Shown piece after piece: positions 22,772-35,630 of a stretch of DNA of 64,000 nucleotides (positions are counted from its first letter, which is position 1; each line of letters begins with the position of its first letter). The notes under the pieces are model-generated. The model was given only the letters and a program-made list of their open reading frames with translations. It was not told the DNA's origin and searched no databases. This stretch comes from Punica granatum (lineage: Eukaryota; Streptophyta; Magnoliopsida; Myrtales; Lythraceae). The position numbers and the translations under genes are program-made. The stretch is taken from NCBI RefSeq assembly GCF_007655135.1, contig NC_045129.1:38503122-38567121 (forward strand), written 5' to 3'.

Positions 22772-25700
22772 CCCTATATTTGTATAAACATACGATGGGG
22801 AATTCGTATAATAAAGCTATGTCATCCTATTTATAATATAATTAATTAGGAAAAAAGACCATTTGTGTCAAAGCACGCATGGCATGGCATGGCATGGCGT
22901 CTTTTATGGAGGGAGCGAGGGAAAAAAAGCAACATTGGCTGAGGGAAAAGATAAACAAAGTACGTACGATGTTCAACTTTATTAGTGATATAGCTTGAAA
23001 AATTGTTTATTGGCAAATAATTAAATAAATTATATTATTATTAAATCAATTAATGCATGTAATGAGGAGTAGAAAAGCTAAAGTGGGGTCTTCTTAGATT
23101 TCCACTAAACCAAACAATTTTCAGCAAATATATAATGCATGAATATCCCTGCTCCTTGACGGGGGGGAAAGGTCAAATATGCGTGCGACGCCGCGATTTC
23201 GTCAATATCTTATTCTGCTGTATATATATATATATATAATATATATATAATATTATTATTCCCAGCAAGTTCGTTAAAGCAAGCAGGAGAACCCTTTATT
23301 TCATTTATTAACAATTCAATCCCCTTTTTTTCCTTCTTTTATAGTGCAAAAGTTTAATTAAAGCAATATATAAGGTCCTTCGTGCCTGGTCATCGTCAGG
23401 GGAAAAGAAAATTCTTGCATGATCCAAGATGTCTCATTGAGCTCTCGTGCCATTTTGCAACATAACTCGTGAATGACTGATGAAATATGTCATATGTTTG
23501 ATTGGGATTCAAAGTAAGTATATATATTTGTTAGTTGGTATATAAGTGTGTGTGTATATATACACACACATATATATTTAATAGAGGAAATTACGATTTC
23601 AAATCCTAGTTTTTCTTGTATAGACGTTGTATTATAATCATATAATTATTTCTTTTTATATACACGTCATGTACCGATTAAGATAATTTTAAAAAAAATG
23701 ACGGAAGAATGAGAAGAAGAGGGGAGAGAGAGAGAGAGGGCTCGGGTCTAGGTAGCGGAGAGGCTAATCCGGTGAGGCAATCCGACGAGAGCTGCCAGTT
23801 GAGAAGCTCCGGTGGGCAGAGGAGAGGAGAGAGAGGGTAAAGGATAAGAGAGTGAAGAGAGAAGTTTGTTCCTTCTAATTTCATATTATTTTTCTTTAAT
23901 TTTAATTAAAATCTTTTAAAATAATTTTTTATTGTATTGTTTTAGCCACATTGGATGTTCATATAACAAGTCGGATGCCACGTCAACGAGAGCTAACGGC
24001 GTCAATGAGTAATTTACGAAATATAGGTTATTGTAACATTTTAAAACGTTTTATATTCAATTGTTATTAAAAAAAATTATATTGGTAAAAGGTTCTATAC
24101 CATCCAAGCCTTTTACCCCCAACAATTTTACCTCCATTTTCGTAGAATACTCATACCACTGCAAGTGTAGTCCTCCCACGACCTATATATATATACGCAC
24201 ACACACATATAACATAATATATATATATATATATATATATATTATGCATATGTATACGTCATCACAAGAACAGGTTTGTTGGGATCCCATGTAGCTCGGC
24301 CCTGTCATTGGCCCAAATTATATTTTCTAGTCTCTTTTGAAAAACTTCTGCCCTCTCCCTGTTGTTTTCGTTTTTAACTCTACGTGTAACTTCATTGGCA
24401 GTAAAATGAATTTATTATTAGACGATTCATCCAAAAAAAAAAAAAGAATTTATTATTAGACGGATCTTTATGCATAAATAAGATAGCTCGAAACGTAACA
24501 TGGTCGGGATGGTCGTCCAACCTATCCTATGATCCTGGGGATCTCAAGGACGGTCCGATATAGGACGGTAAGGGTTCCGTTTAATTTTCTCTTACTGTGA
24601 AGTCCCACCATCGACATGCTTCTTTCGTTTAAATTCCCATTTTGACGTGGAATTCCTCGTGGATATTAGACTTCATAGTCAAGTTTGTGGCGCAGAGCTC
24701 ATATAAGGTATAAATTTTGAGGCATCGTTTTACCAAGGATTTAGACAAAATCTAGCCTAGAGTTGGGATGTTTGTGAATTCCAATTTCAACAGAGTGCCC
24801 CACCAACCATGTTCAGATTTGACATTTCATTTTTTTTATAGTTGGGTTGGTCTCATATGCATACCCAGCTTCGCCTTAAAAAATCGAAAACCATTACGTT
24901 TCATCCATCACAATTAAGAAGCACCCATTGCCTATATTTTGTCGGTTGTATTCTGCATCATCCAACACTCGATATGTCGAGGATCCTTTCCTTTTATATG
25001 TGTGTGTGTGTGTGTGTGTACTTAGCATTCCCATTAGCTTAGCCCGCGTCATCGGTCTCTGTCTTTTTATCTGTTCGAAATCCCAAAGGTCACCCACTGT
25101 CATATAAACCATAATCAATGGATAGTGATTTCAGACCATAGCAAAGAGAAGAGAGAGAGAGAGAAATCAAGCGGTAAGTTAGGAAAAGGAGGAAGGGAGG
25201 AATAGAATAGTGGATTGGTGTTGGTTGGCCCACTTGAATATTCGAAGATAAAACCAGAAAGTTTGGAGAGGGAACGAAAGGGAAGGGAAGAAGGGTTCAC
25301 TCCCTGACGTCATAACTCACAAATTTTGGTCGCCAATAAAAAAAAAAGAAAAAAAAAAAGAAGGCTATGGTGGAAGAGTGGAGCCCCCCTCCTCCTCCCT
25401 CCTCTTCAGCTCCCAGGGCAGATAAAGATCATTTGAGGAAATATCTAATGCAACCACCGCAATTGCGTTAGATTATAATTGGTACGAAGGAATGAAATCA
25501 AACTGGTTAAAATTAACGTATTGTATTTCACTCTACTTTGCATTTGGTAGCACTCATAAAAGTTGAAATGATCATTCTATTGTGATGATTTTCTTTTTTT
25601 AAAGATGAAATGGATATTCCTTCGAAAAAAGTCGGGAAATGTTCGTTCCAAAAAATGTTCATCCCACCAATTCGAAAATTTTAATTAACAAAATGAAGAA

Positions 25701-26075
25701 GAAGAAGAAGAAGAATAATGATTAAATACGCATGTTTTTATTGCATAGAAGAATATAAGGTGTAAAGATTTAACTATATTTCATCGCGTGTCCCCTATTT
25801 CTATATTTCATTCTAGCTCGGCAACAAAAACTCATTTCATTACATTTCACCGGACCAGATACATGGCAAGGACTTTCCTCGGCATGAGCCATTCCAAGGA
25901 AGGTGAATCACATGGTCCACTTACGTACTCATACTGTAAAGCTTCTGCTGAAGATGAAATCCACTCAATCCAGATTCCTGGAACTTGCTACCGAGCGAAG
26001 CTAGAGATGTTTGTAGAATCAATCAATATAATAATTAAGAAAGCAATCACATGTTCTGATGCTGAGCGCACTGTT
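21110..26075. other. Long AT-rich intergenic spacer, microsatellite-dense
   Basis: About 5 kb lie between the FUSC promoter and the SEC14 3' side without a supported gene. (TA)n runs occur near 21380, 21646, 21889, 22740, 23221, 24181 and 24217, with a (GT)n run at 24998-25019. A 5-bp tandem CATGG run lies near 22878-22900. Purine-rich tracts lie at 23700-23860 and 25140-25300. The short open frames, including 25788-26105, lack recognisable domains. Confidence 0.5.
22429..22545. mobile_element. Possible second MITE type, ~117 bp
   Basis: The left arm ATCCGTTTAGATTGGGTGAA followed by GGAGAGGAGGGAAAG is matched in inverse by the right arm CTTTCTCCTCCCTTCCCCTC followed by CAAACAAGAT. The hairpin-like layout, size and lack of coding content suggest a miniature inverted-repeat element. 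The target duplication was not resolved. Confidence 0.45.
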
Positions 26076-26261
26076 GGCCCGTTTGGTTTCGTGATCAAAT
26101 TTTAGAATCATGATTTTAATTTTAACTCTACACACTACACAATAAAAATACACGTTTCCCAAATCAAATTTATAATACCATCTCATTTGTCTTTTTTCAA
26201 AATCAAAATCAAAATCAAAATCAAAATCAAAATCAAAGTTACTCTGAAACCAAACGCCTCC
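26076..26261. mobile_element. Small inverted-repeat element (MITE), copy 3
   Basis: It begins GGCCCGTTTGGTTTCGTGAT and ends CTCTGAAACCAAACGCCTCC. The right flank is TAA, while the left flank has drifted. The interior has a (CAAAAT)n run and ACACGTTTCCCAAATCAAAT, the inverse of the same region in copies 2 and 4. It lies about 490 bp downstream of the SEC14 gene stop. Confidence 0.75.
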
Positions 26262-26751
26262 TAACTGATTAGCTCAGCCCAGTCCTCAAGAGTGACCTCC
26301 TGCAGATCGACCAGTCCGGCTCTTGTCTGTCTTCCGCGTGGTCCTTCTGTTCCTACTTTAACATTAGACATAACAAAAGAATCTCCCTGGTCTCAGATCG
26401 CATTTCATATTTTGCTTCACTCACTCATTGTGAAGATCTTGTAGGGAGGTATCCCATGTTTTCTCCTCGGACTACATGAATGACTTACATGATAATAAAA
26501 TTTAGCTAACTTCGTCACCACAATTCCCTTTTAAGAATAATGATTTGAGTCATCACCTCAATAAGTTTACCGCATTATTAGCTTTACCAAACTCTTCTTC
26601 AACTGAGAAGGTAAGAAAGATAGCCAAGCTATACTTACAGTACCCAACAGCTATTAACAGCAAAATCCATCAACTCGTATATATAAAGCCAGCCTAAATC
26701 AAATACAAAAATGGCCCTAGACCCAAGGAAACTAATTGAGGGACCTTTATC

Positions 26752-29700
26752 TCAGGGTGCTGCAAAGGGACGACTCTCGGGATCATATAACCCTGCAATT
26801 AAAGCAACAAGCAGCCACAGCATGAGGACAGCAATCATAAAAGTTCTCACAACTTGGTTGAAAGTATCTTCCGAGTCCATGTCAGATTCTTTCATCAAAT
26901 AGTTCGGAGCAAGATCTTCGGAGCCCTCTCTCTCGCTACCATCGGGCATTGAGTTTGACCAACTGGGACCATCTGAAAAAGGGTGCATACTATGATTTCC
27001 AGGATTTCTGCATTTCTCGCAACCACATTTCCCACCAAGATATGCTGGCAGCATCTGAAGGCACTCGGACAGAACTTTCAGATACATCTCTCCTTCAATC
27101 CTCAGCTTTTCTCGTGTAGTGGGTCTCAGAACCTGAGAGAGTATACAAAGTCATTTTCTTTTTTCTTTTTTTTCCCCAGAAAGAGGTGTTTGTAGGTTCT
27201 AAGCATAGGAGGAAAAGGTTGGAAACACATAAGTGGATAGGTTCTAGATTTGTTTGCTCTACCGAGCAGGTAAGTTCCTCTTCCCAGACTATGGAACCAG
27301 AAGCTTTTCTTTTAATTCCAACCCGATGTTTTTCTAAGATCAGTAAATTTAGATAAAAAATAACTATCAGAGTGCCAAGATTGTGATATCATATACGTTC
27401 CACTGGGAACGTTTTCCGCTTCCAGGATGTTGAATCAGCCATACCTACCCAGGAACAGCAAGCCACGTACCCTTATTTCTAGATACCAGAAAATATATTA
27501 CCCAGAACTTGCAAGTATACCAGTAAAACCATGACAAAGAAAAGATGACATTCAATTGAGATCCAACCAAAATGGATGAGAGAGACGGAGAGGGGGAGCC
27601 AGGAAAGAGAGTGCAAATCTCTTACTTGGATGAGAGTCTGAGCAATAACCCGCACTACTGGGGGAAGCCTTATAACAAATAAACAACCAAGCCGATTGGG
27701 GTAATGATCTTGCAGAAGTGAAAAGCAGGATCGCAACATCTGCATGGGGATTCTATATGGAGGTAATCCTTCACAATCTACCAGAACTGTAATTTGACCG
27801 TTTTCTGCATCAACTAAGCTAAGAACTCCATGTTCCACTTGAGATACTGCAGTTGCAAAGTGAAACTTGAGTCAAATTGAAGAAACATAATCCCATTGAG
27901 AAAATTGATCAGACATGGGGAACATTGATTTGAAAAGATATCCAATAGCCCAACATTCAAAATCAATTATACTTGTGTAACTGTTCCATGCATCATTAAG
28001 AACCACATTTTGGAAAGGAGCTGAATCGGTCCAAAATTCATCAAGGCAGATAGAAACATACTGACTGCTTGAGCAAAGCGGGGTCTCTCATGTGAGGGAA
28101 CACTGAAGCAAGCTCGCCCAAGCCGCACAATAAGACAAGGCCGATTCTTGACATCAAATCCATGCCAGAAAAGCATATCAGACCACATCTTTAGTTCATC
28201 CTCAGTAAGAATCCGGTAGGTATCTCTCCAACGAACTGTCTTCTTAACTGATGACAAGAGGCATGAAAAGTCACCATTTGCGGCAACATAAAACCTACGA
28301 AGTTCATCATCATTGATTCTGCAAAAACATTAACTTGCCATGGTCACTTGCAAAAAGAAGAAAGATGATAATATGCAAGGCATGCATAAAACTGGGTATA
28401 AAAGGGGGGAGAAATAGCAACTTACATCATCTACAGTATTATAAACGGAGAAGGAAAGGAAAGTAGACGTGTAACTTTCCTTTACCAACAAAAGCCCATT
28501 GTAAGGTTAAAATTATAAGGGTTAATTTCAAAAAAGAAACTCATACTTTACTCTCTTTCCTAGATATAGCGAAAAGTGAAAGTTGTTAAAAGTTAAAGCG
28601 CATAGTTTGAAAATTATTTTGTTTATAGCGTCTTCTAACTTCCATTAACTTTTTCGTTAGAAAAATAATTTAAAAGAATACAAAAATTAGATTACTGTAA
28701 AGGAAGAGGGGGAGGGGGCGGGCGGGGGAGGCTGAGGAGCTAGAGGCTGTTGTAGGGGGCCTTTCAGTCTGCTGCCTCACCTGGAATTGCCTTCCCACTA
28801 CTCTCTCTCTTATCTCTTTCTATCTCCTTTCCTCTCTCTTGCCCATTTTTCTTTCTGTTATTCCTTCTTTAATTTAATTGATTTAGGTAGAATAAAATAT
28901 CCATTTCTAATATCTTATAAAGGATCCAATTCACATTTCAAAATTTTTTAAAAATATAGTTACAGTTATACTAGAAATATCAAATTATACATTAATTAAT
29001 GTTTAAAATGTAAGTGTAACATCCTACTGGTAGCCAAGTAGAAATCTAGTAAAAGAATAATTTGAATTTTGGGCTAGGTAAAAGTCAGAGCAACAAATCC
29101 ACAAAACTTCATTGCCCAATATTTTTCTCACACCATATTCTGGACCCTCTCTCCGATTCTAAGAAAACCACGTGTGTTCTGCAATACATCTTGCTATGAT
29201 GTTTCAAGCAACTTACCTATCTGGCAAGCTAATTCCCTGATTTTGCAGTTCTTTATGTAGACAGATTAACCAATTTTCAGAAGCTACTCGAGGAGCTTCA
29301 TTGCAGAGGCTGCAAATAATAGAACAACAATGTTAGCAAATTCGGATATAGATGATGATCATTAGTGAGGTAAGATGAGTAAACATCTAGAATTAACAGC
29401 TGTTATTACATTCATTCAGGGGAAAACAATCAAAGACTACAGAAATATAATAATCTCTGAACTTTGCAACCAAATTCAATATTTGAGGATTCCCAATTAC
29501 TTCATTTCTAGCTTTCCCAGTTCAGATAGAAAGTGCTTGATCATGCAACAAAAATGACCTGCTAGTCTCGTTACACTTGCAGTAGTTTTCAGTTTCAGTT
29601 TGACAGATCCACATCACTAAAGCTTGTAATAACTACGTGAAAGATGAAATGATCCAGAGGAATCAAATGGGTCCGACTATATAAGATAACGCAAGCATAA

Positions 29701-30923
29701 CGAACATTAATTCCATGATCCCACAAAAGGAGAAACAAAACTTATGGTGAAACCAGACAGCCATCTCTAAGACAATCCATATCAGTCTCATAAAAAGCAA
29801 CATAAAAAATTAAAACTCAGAGATAACGTCCCTCACATGCACCTTGTATCCGAAGCAGACTGTACAGAGACTGGATCCAAACTCACATCTGAGTATGACT
29901 GAGAATCACTGTTGCTTTCTGAGTTCTCACTGCTAGATTCCTCATGATCAGAGAATGCAGTAGCAATTGAAAGGACCAGTAAAGGCCGCGATAGTGCCTG
30001 AATATAGCAATTTCAATTAGGTCATCATTGATCTCTAAAGATCAACATAATGTCGACCAGCTCAAGCACTATAATGATGTCAAAGGATGACAAAGCAACA
30101 ATACTTCTGAAGAAAAGTTACATGTCAATTACTATATGGGATCGAATAACAAAATAAATCATTAAACCGAACCCATGGCATCCAGGAAAGGAACTGATGA
30201 TATCATCCTATTTTAGTTTGTACATTGGAAGATTTGAAATTGTCCAACATTATAATAGCTCAACCAGCAGCAGAACATCCAAAGCCATAAAAGTATAGAT
30301 AATGCCATCTATTGTGCTACCCCAAAGGAGAAATATGTGGCAAGCATCAACATATGAAGCTACTTACGAAGAAAGTGGCCCCACAAGTGTCGGATAGAAG
30401 GAGTTTACATGAGATGAAGTCTCCTTAGAATGTGACATTTTAGAAGCTACTTATATATCTTTTACTGACTAACAAGTACTCAGAGATATACATGGACTGA
30501 TATACATCTCTTTTCTGTTTATCCGTGAAAACCAATATGCTGTTAATGACATAAGATCATCAATAAGATACTGACCTGCATGGTTTTTATCAAACCTCTA
30601 AATGGAGCCCAATGCTGAATCCATTTCAGAGGAGGATAGCAAAGAAGCTGCAAAGCTTGAAGACCACGCCAAGCGAATGGACATTTTGCCTTAGAGAGCC
30701 TTCGAAAACCTTCTAATGCTGCAACTTTGAGCAAAAAGAATGCTGCACGACCAACCACGCCACTTCCTATTTCACCATGCCTTAGAGAAGCTATGTGCTT
30801 GTAAGCACCCCCAGGAAAAGCTTTTGGTCTTGAAGCAACCAATGTTCTTGTAGGGGCCCTTTTCCCGGGAACGACACTAGCAATATCAGAATTTCTGCTT
30901 AAGCTAGACTTTTGATCTTCCAT
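26752..30923 (-). CDS. SEC14-like protein with CRAL-TRIO domain and C-terminal membrane anchor
   Basis: Six exons (30576-30923, 29843-29997, 29217-29309, 28062-28318, 27626-27846, 26752-27132) give 484 residues with consistent phases. Exon 1 starts MEDQKSSLSRNSDIASVVPG at the first ATG after an in-frame stop. The lipid-binding CRAL-TRIO fold covers about residues 230-390 (WHGFDVKNRPCLIVRLGRAC, VLVDCEGLPPYRIPMQMLRS, CLFVIRLPPVVRVIAQTLIQ). A Cys-rich GGKCGCEKC follows, then an acidic linker and a single membrane segment at ~455-474 (MIAVLMLWLLVALIAGLYD). SEC14 proteins exchange phosphatidylinositol and other lipids; this plant subgroup has no assigned substrate. For the exon 4 donor, GTATGT at 28061 was preferred over GTCAGT because only it keeps the next exon in frame. 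The intron at 28319-29216 holds transposon-like GC-rich and TC-rich filler (28690-28850). Confidence 0.9.
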
Positions 30924-32945
30924 TAGACCAACCGGTCTGCTTTTAACTGGAGGCAATAAATTCTTTAAAAGTTAATGGCCGTGCCATGGAATTACTCAGA
31001 CAGCTTTTAGCATTCTAAATTACTGCCAGGGTTGGTCAAAACATCGATCCTGCAGAAGGAAACGAGAAACATTCCACAGAGTTGATTAGTTATTGTAACT
31101 AAACTCCTGAACTGCCAGCAAAACAAAATGGATGATCATGAGGTGCAACTACGCTTTATTTTTCTGAAACAAATATATCCGTGTCGAGCTCGGGTCATGT
31201 ATTGAGAACGGAGAGACTCTCGGCTGTCTGCAATCCCAAACAGCAAGTAAGTTCTTGTTATAAATATCTCCAGTAAGCTGTTTATAAGCCTGTCATTCCA
31301 AGCCCAGCTTCGCCGCTCTGCTGCAAAATTAGACCGACAAGCAGTTTACTAGCCACCCGACCGCAACATCAAACAGACCGAGGACTCGGAACAAATTAAT
31401 GGATCGGTCATTAGTACCACCCAAGATCAACATGAAGAAACAATGAGCCCGATATTTAGCAAGAAACTAACATCGACAATCCCTCAAAATTGCGAAACTA
31501 GAACCTAACTGGCTTGATCAAAATGAGCTGCAAAGGATTGATAATGGAGGAAATATGCAGCTCAAATCAGCTAGATACTAACAAAATGGAGAATTCGAGC
31601 CGATGCTGCACTTGGCGGACGAAGAAATTCAACATTACCACGAGAAAACGAGGATCGGAGCTGGGAATAAGATTGATTAAGCTCCGCGAGATCGATCCAG
31701 ATTTCTAGGAGAGACGGTAAAGGATATCGCGTGGAATTGCATTTCCGAGGAAGCTGCCGGTTCCCGCTTTTTTGGAGATCAAACCATTTCAGATTCAGAG
31801 TGAGCTCACAAACAGCGGCGAAATCGAATCGAATCGAATCGAAGGGAAAAGAAGAGAAGCTTTGGTTTGTATGAAAGATCGGGTAATGATATCGGCCTTT
31901 GTCGGGTGAGCTGCGTCGCTTTCGACGGTAGGTGATGGTGGGATCAACGAAAGGAAATTGGACGGGAAGGATGTAAAGACTGGGCCGCCTGTGGGCCCAT
32001 GGACAGCTCGCCCCAACATCAACTCCTCCGGCCCATCACACGTGTTCGGCTCGTAAAATTCTTTTTTTATTATTTATTTATAAAGAATGCTCATGAATTT
32101 AATACAATGAACTGAAAAATCCTAAATATTTAATAAAATTGTACAAGTAGTCTCACATGAGTATCGAGTCTAAAAACTTCTTAGTCACCAGACAAATGCG
32201 TGCCGTACCGCGCTACACCCTCTTTAATAATTTAGTATTTTCTAATCGGGACATGAATCACTGCATTAAACCTTCTTCTTATCTTTCAAATTATTTTCCG
32301 GTTGAGAAACTTGTGGATTTTCCCACAAGAGGTTTAGGTGTTTCGAGCTTATGTCACTCCACATTTCATTCCTTTTAGTTCTATTGTATATACTAAACGT
32401 ATATCGCGCTAAGCACAAGGTTAATTAGATTAATAGGAAACTTGTTCACTACTTGTAACAAGAGTATCTTTAAGAAAATTTGGCCTGTGTGATATTTCGT
32501 GTTTCTTTTTTTTCTTCCATTTTCAATTAAATCTTAAAGATAATTTACAATAAAAGAGTAAGCATGTGCGCGATTATTGTTACAAATTTACAAATTCACT
32601 ATTATGTTCTTGATTTACGGCTCCTATAAAATGAATTAGTATAATGTGGGAATTTTGGATATGCGAAAGTGAGACGATATTTTTTTCGGCTTTTGTAATA
32701 ATAGAGGAGAAGAAATGAAGTGAGATGAGATGACAACCACGTTCAAGAACGGATGTAGGAATTCAATCCAAGGGAAACTAATATTGAGGGGAGGTAAATG
32801 AAAATTAATTTCATAAATTCAGGGAGAAGGAGTATGATAATCTTATGAAGGAAACTCAATAAGACATATATTAGAAGAAATAATAATAATATTATTATTA
32901 TTATTATTTTTTTAAAAAAATTCGCGAAATCCCATGCGCCCCCCC

Positions 32946-32976
<31 letters not shown>

Positions 32977-33345
32977 AAACCGTCCTGACCACGTCGATGG
33001 TTACAAATTGAGTTCTTCGACTAGAAGAGTTTAACTTGGAACGAGAATTAGCTTCGATCGGTAAAATTGCAGACTCGTTCTATTTTTAGAAGGAAAAAGG
33101 GGAAATGATAAACTTCAGCTAAGGAACATTGGAATGGTTCCACGTCTCGTTCTGCCTTCCAGGGATAGTGAACACGTGTTGTCTGATAAGTCCATCGCAA
33201 ACCAGAAGACCGAAAATAAATCCCAGCCCGAGCACTCCGATCGCCGATGGACTCTTTAGGCTGAAAGGAGAGACGACTGAAGAAGACACCAGAGGACCAT
33301 CAAGAGGATCATCCCGGAATATATATAGCAAAGGATTTATAGACG
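30924..33345. other. Spacer between divergent SEC14 and glyoxalase genes
   Basis: The first ~900 bp is probably the SEC14 5' UTR, possibly with a leader intron (near 30980-31070 or 31240-31740), and its promoter up to about 32000. A worn minus-strand SINE of the 16.5-kb type lies around 32130-32260 (A-box-like GGTGTAGCGCGGTACGGCAC, weak B box). A poly-C/poly-A tract occurs at 32939-32979. The glyoxalase promoter precedes 33346, with AATATATATAGC at about 33319-33330 as a possible TATA box. No further coding exon is supported. Confidence 0.5.
32939..32979. repeat. Homopolymer C28 followed by A13
   Basis: A run of 28 C is directly followed by 13 A. The complementary strand is poly-G. No coding content. 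Confidence 0.9.
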
Positions 33346-33497
33346 ATGGCTTCGAATCTCACTCCGGCTTTCGCCTACACGGTGGTCTACGTTAAGGATG
33401 TCGCGAAATCCATATCTTTCTACTCCAAGGCCTTCGGCTACAGCGTCCGTCGCCTCGACGAGTCTCGCAGGTGAAATAATCTATATAGCACGTACTT

Positions 33498-33536
<39 letters not shown>

Positions 33537-34039
33537 TTACTATTCAATTAATGGATTCCTCAGATTCATCTGGATTCATGCATGTACTGATGTAGGTGGG
33601 GCGAGCTAGAGACTGGACAGACTACGATAGCGTTTACGCCAATCCATCAGTACGAGACCGATGGTCGGACCGGAACGGTTAAGCCGCCGGAATCGAGCTG
33701 TGAGAGGCAGCAGGTCGAGGTTTGCTTCGACTATCGGGATGTTGATGTGGCTTATAAGGTTCAGTACTGCCACATGATCCTGAGATTGTTTCTCATCATT
33801 TTCGTTTCACATCAACTAGAGTAGAAGATTGTCTGGCTATTACTGTGAATTAATTCTTCCCTTGTTGCTTTATTTGTTCGGACGGATTGGCACGAGAGCA
33901 GAGGGCTGTGGAGAGTGGAGCGGTGCCGGTGAGCCAGCCGGAGATGAAGGAATGGGGTCAGAAAGTCGGGTACGTCCGTGATCTCGACGGGATCGTGATT
34001 CGGATGGGAAGCTTTGTTCAACCGCCCAAACAAGACTAG
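33346..34039 (+). CDS. Glyoxalase I-like (VOC superfamily) protein
   Basis: Three exons (33346-33470, 33596-33758, 33902-34039) encode 141 residues: MASNLTPAFAYTVVYVKDVA, SISFYSKAFGYSVRRLDESR, then RWGELETGQTTIAF, QQVEVCFDYRDVDVAYK, KEWGQKVGYVRDLDGIVIRM and a C-terminus of PPKQD. The paired beta-alpha-beta modules of the vicinal-oxygen-chelate fold are visible, including an N-terminal VKDVAKSISFY helix and a late GYVRDLDG. The family includes lactoylglutathione lyase (methylglyoxal detoxification) and dioxygenases. His/Glu metal ligands of classical glyoxalase I are not all evident, so catalysis is uncertain. The length is that of small single-domain plant members, probably cytosolic. Intron 1 carries a (GT)18 run. 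Confidence 0.9.
33499..33534. repeat. (GT)n microsatellite in intron 1 of the glyoxalase gene
   Basis: About 18 pure GT units start shortly after the splice donor of intron 1. Likely length-polymorphic. Confidence 0.92.
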
Positions 34040-35630
34040 ATTGTACGTTGATTATATGCATGATGATGCCAATAATAAATAACGATGGCATGTAATGTAA
34101 TGAATGTTGTCTCGACATGCATAGACTCCATCCGCGACTCCGCGGGGTTACAACTTATAAGAGGTCTTTTTTATTTTTCTAGGTTTTTCTGATAACTCAA
34201 TAATTATGGAAGCCATATACATACACGATATAGTCAAATTACATAGCGAGAAATTTACTATATTCTGGATTTAATTCTATTAATCCAACCTAATGTTTCG
34301 AGACATGGGAGAAGGGGGTTCTTTTTGCAGTAGCATTCATCTCATAACGTTACACGGGCGTTTGTTTATTATATTTGCAGCTTATTTTTTATGTTAATTT
34401 TGTCAAGATATTCATTGTTCTCTTTTCCTATTTATATACGAATAATTTTTCTTATTACGAAAGATCTCAATATGATAATTCTTAATATACAAATCAAGTA
34501 ATAATTTATTAAAATTAACTAATGATTATATTATTTTAAAGTTTTTGTTGTTTTATTGACAAGTGAGATCGTGTATTACTGCATTACACTCTCTTTCTTT
34601 ACTTGGGTTTCTCTTTTAATTGAAACACCAAAAAAAAAAAAAAAAAAAGAGGAAAGAAGGTGCTGTATCGGGATATAGTGACTGTAATCCGTGCTTGATG
34701 AGGGTCCAACTCCGAGGTGGCTTGGAGGGAAAATGATACTAGCATGGTCTACTTTGGGCCACAATAAATGGAGGCCCATAACAGCACCATTTTTCTCGTG
34801 AATATGGAGAATGGATGCTGGGCCTCATCTAGCTGCGCTATGAAGGCCCATAACAGCACAATTTTTTTTGTATGGGCCTTAGCCCATAGATCGATGTGAT
34901 ATAAGGTCCAGGTGATTTGTCAATAATGGATCGTGAAGAAAATCAGTTTTAAGGCAAAAGTTGAAAAACAAAATGGCAGGTTTTTACTTTATTTTTATTT
35001 ATGAGGCAGCACAGTTGCATTGTTTGGACATTCTTGCACACTTATAAGAGAAAGTCCATGCTAGATTTGGTAAGAACAAAAAAAAAAAGGAAAAGTTTCT
35101 GCTAGATTATTTTTTTTGTAGTGGTTGAATAAGCAAAAATTAAATATTTTAAAAAATGTGTTAGAACATGCAAGAAGGATAATTATCTTGGGTAGTTCTT
35201 CAGATAGAAGTAGCAGCTGCATTTGGCCGCTTCTTGTTCCCGCACATGTGGGGGTGTTACATCAATTTTCCATTACACGGAAGGTGTCCGAACTTCGCCA
35301 CGGGTACAAAAGTTCCCTCAAATAAATAATTTGATAGATAAATGTAATATTAAAAAATTATTATTATTTTTATCCGTTTGTTTATATATGAATATAATAT
35401 CTTAAAATAATATATTTAGAATGTTTATAGGTCTTATTGTATGGATAAGCGATAAAAAAAATATTACTTGTAATTTAAAAGGTATGTGAGTAATTAGTAT
35501 ACTTCTTTACAAAAGATATAATGTAGAGGAAGAAGTTTATGTCTGAGAATGAAAATTTTTAAAGAAAAAAAGGGTATACATATAACTCCTTAGAAAATGG
35601 TAAAATAAATAGAGAGAATAAAATAAAACT
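34040..35630. other. AT-rich spacer, no gene seen
   Basis: The sequence downstream of the glyoxalase gene has poly-A and poly-T runs, a SINE-like fragment around 34556-34600, and a stretch at 34740-34920 with repeated GGCCCATAACAGCAC (34771 and 34845). Short open frames lack domain features. Confidence 0.5.

Noticed and set aside
22740..24243. Possible CRISPR-like or satellite array from the many short repeats
   Set aside because: These are simple (TA)n and (GT)n microsatellites with no unique spacers, in a plant nuclear context.
25788..26105. 105-codon frame just before MITE copy 3
   Set aside because: It runs into the inverted-repeat element and has no recognised motif, although the middle part has ordinary composition.
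28065..28066. Alternative donor GTCAGT for SEC14 exon 4
   Set aside because: It gives phase 0 and puts the next exon out of frame; GTATGT four bases later restores the frame.
30924..30956. Longer N-terminus for the SEC14 gene starting at the Leu codon at 30956
   Set aside because: That codon is TTG, not ATG, and an in-frame TAA lies at 30972-30974; the first real ATG is at 30923.
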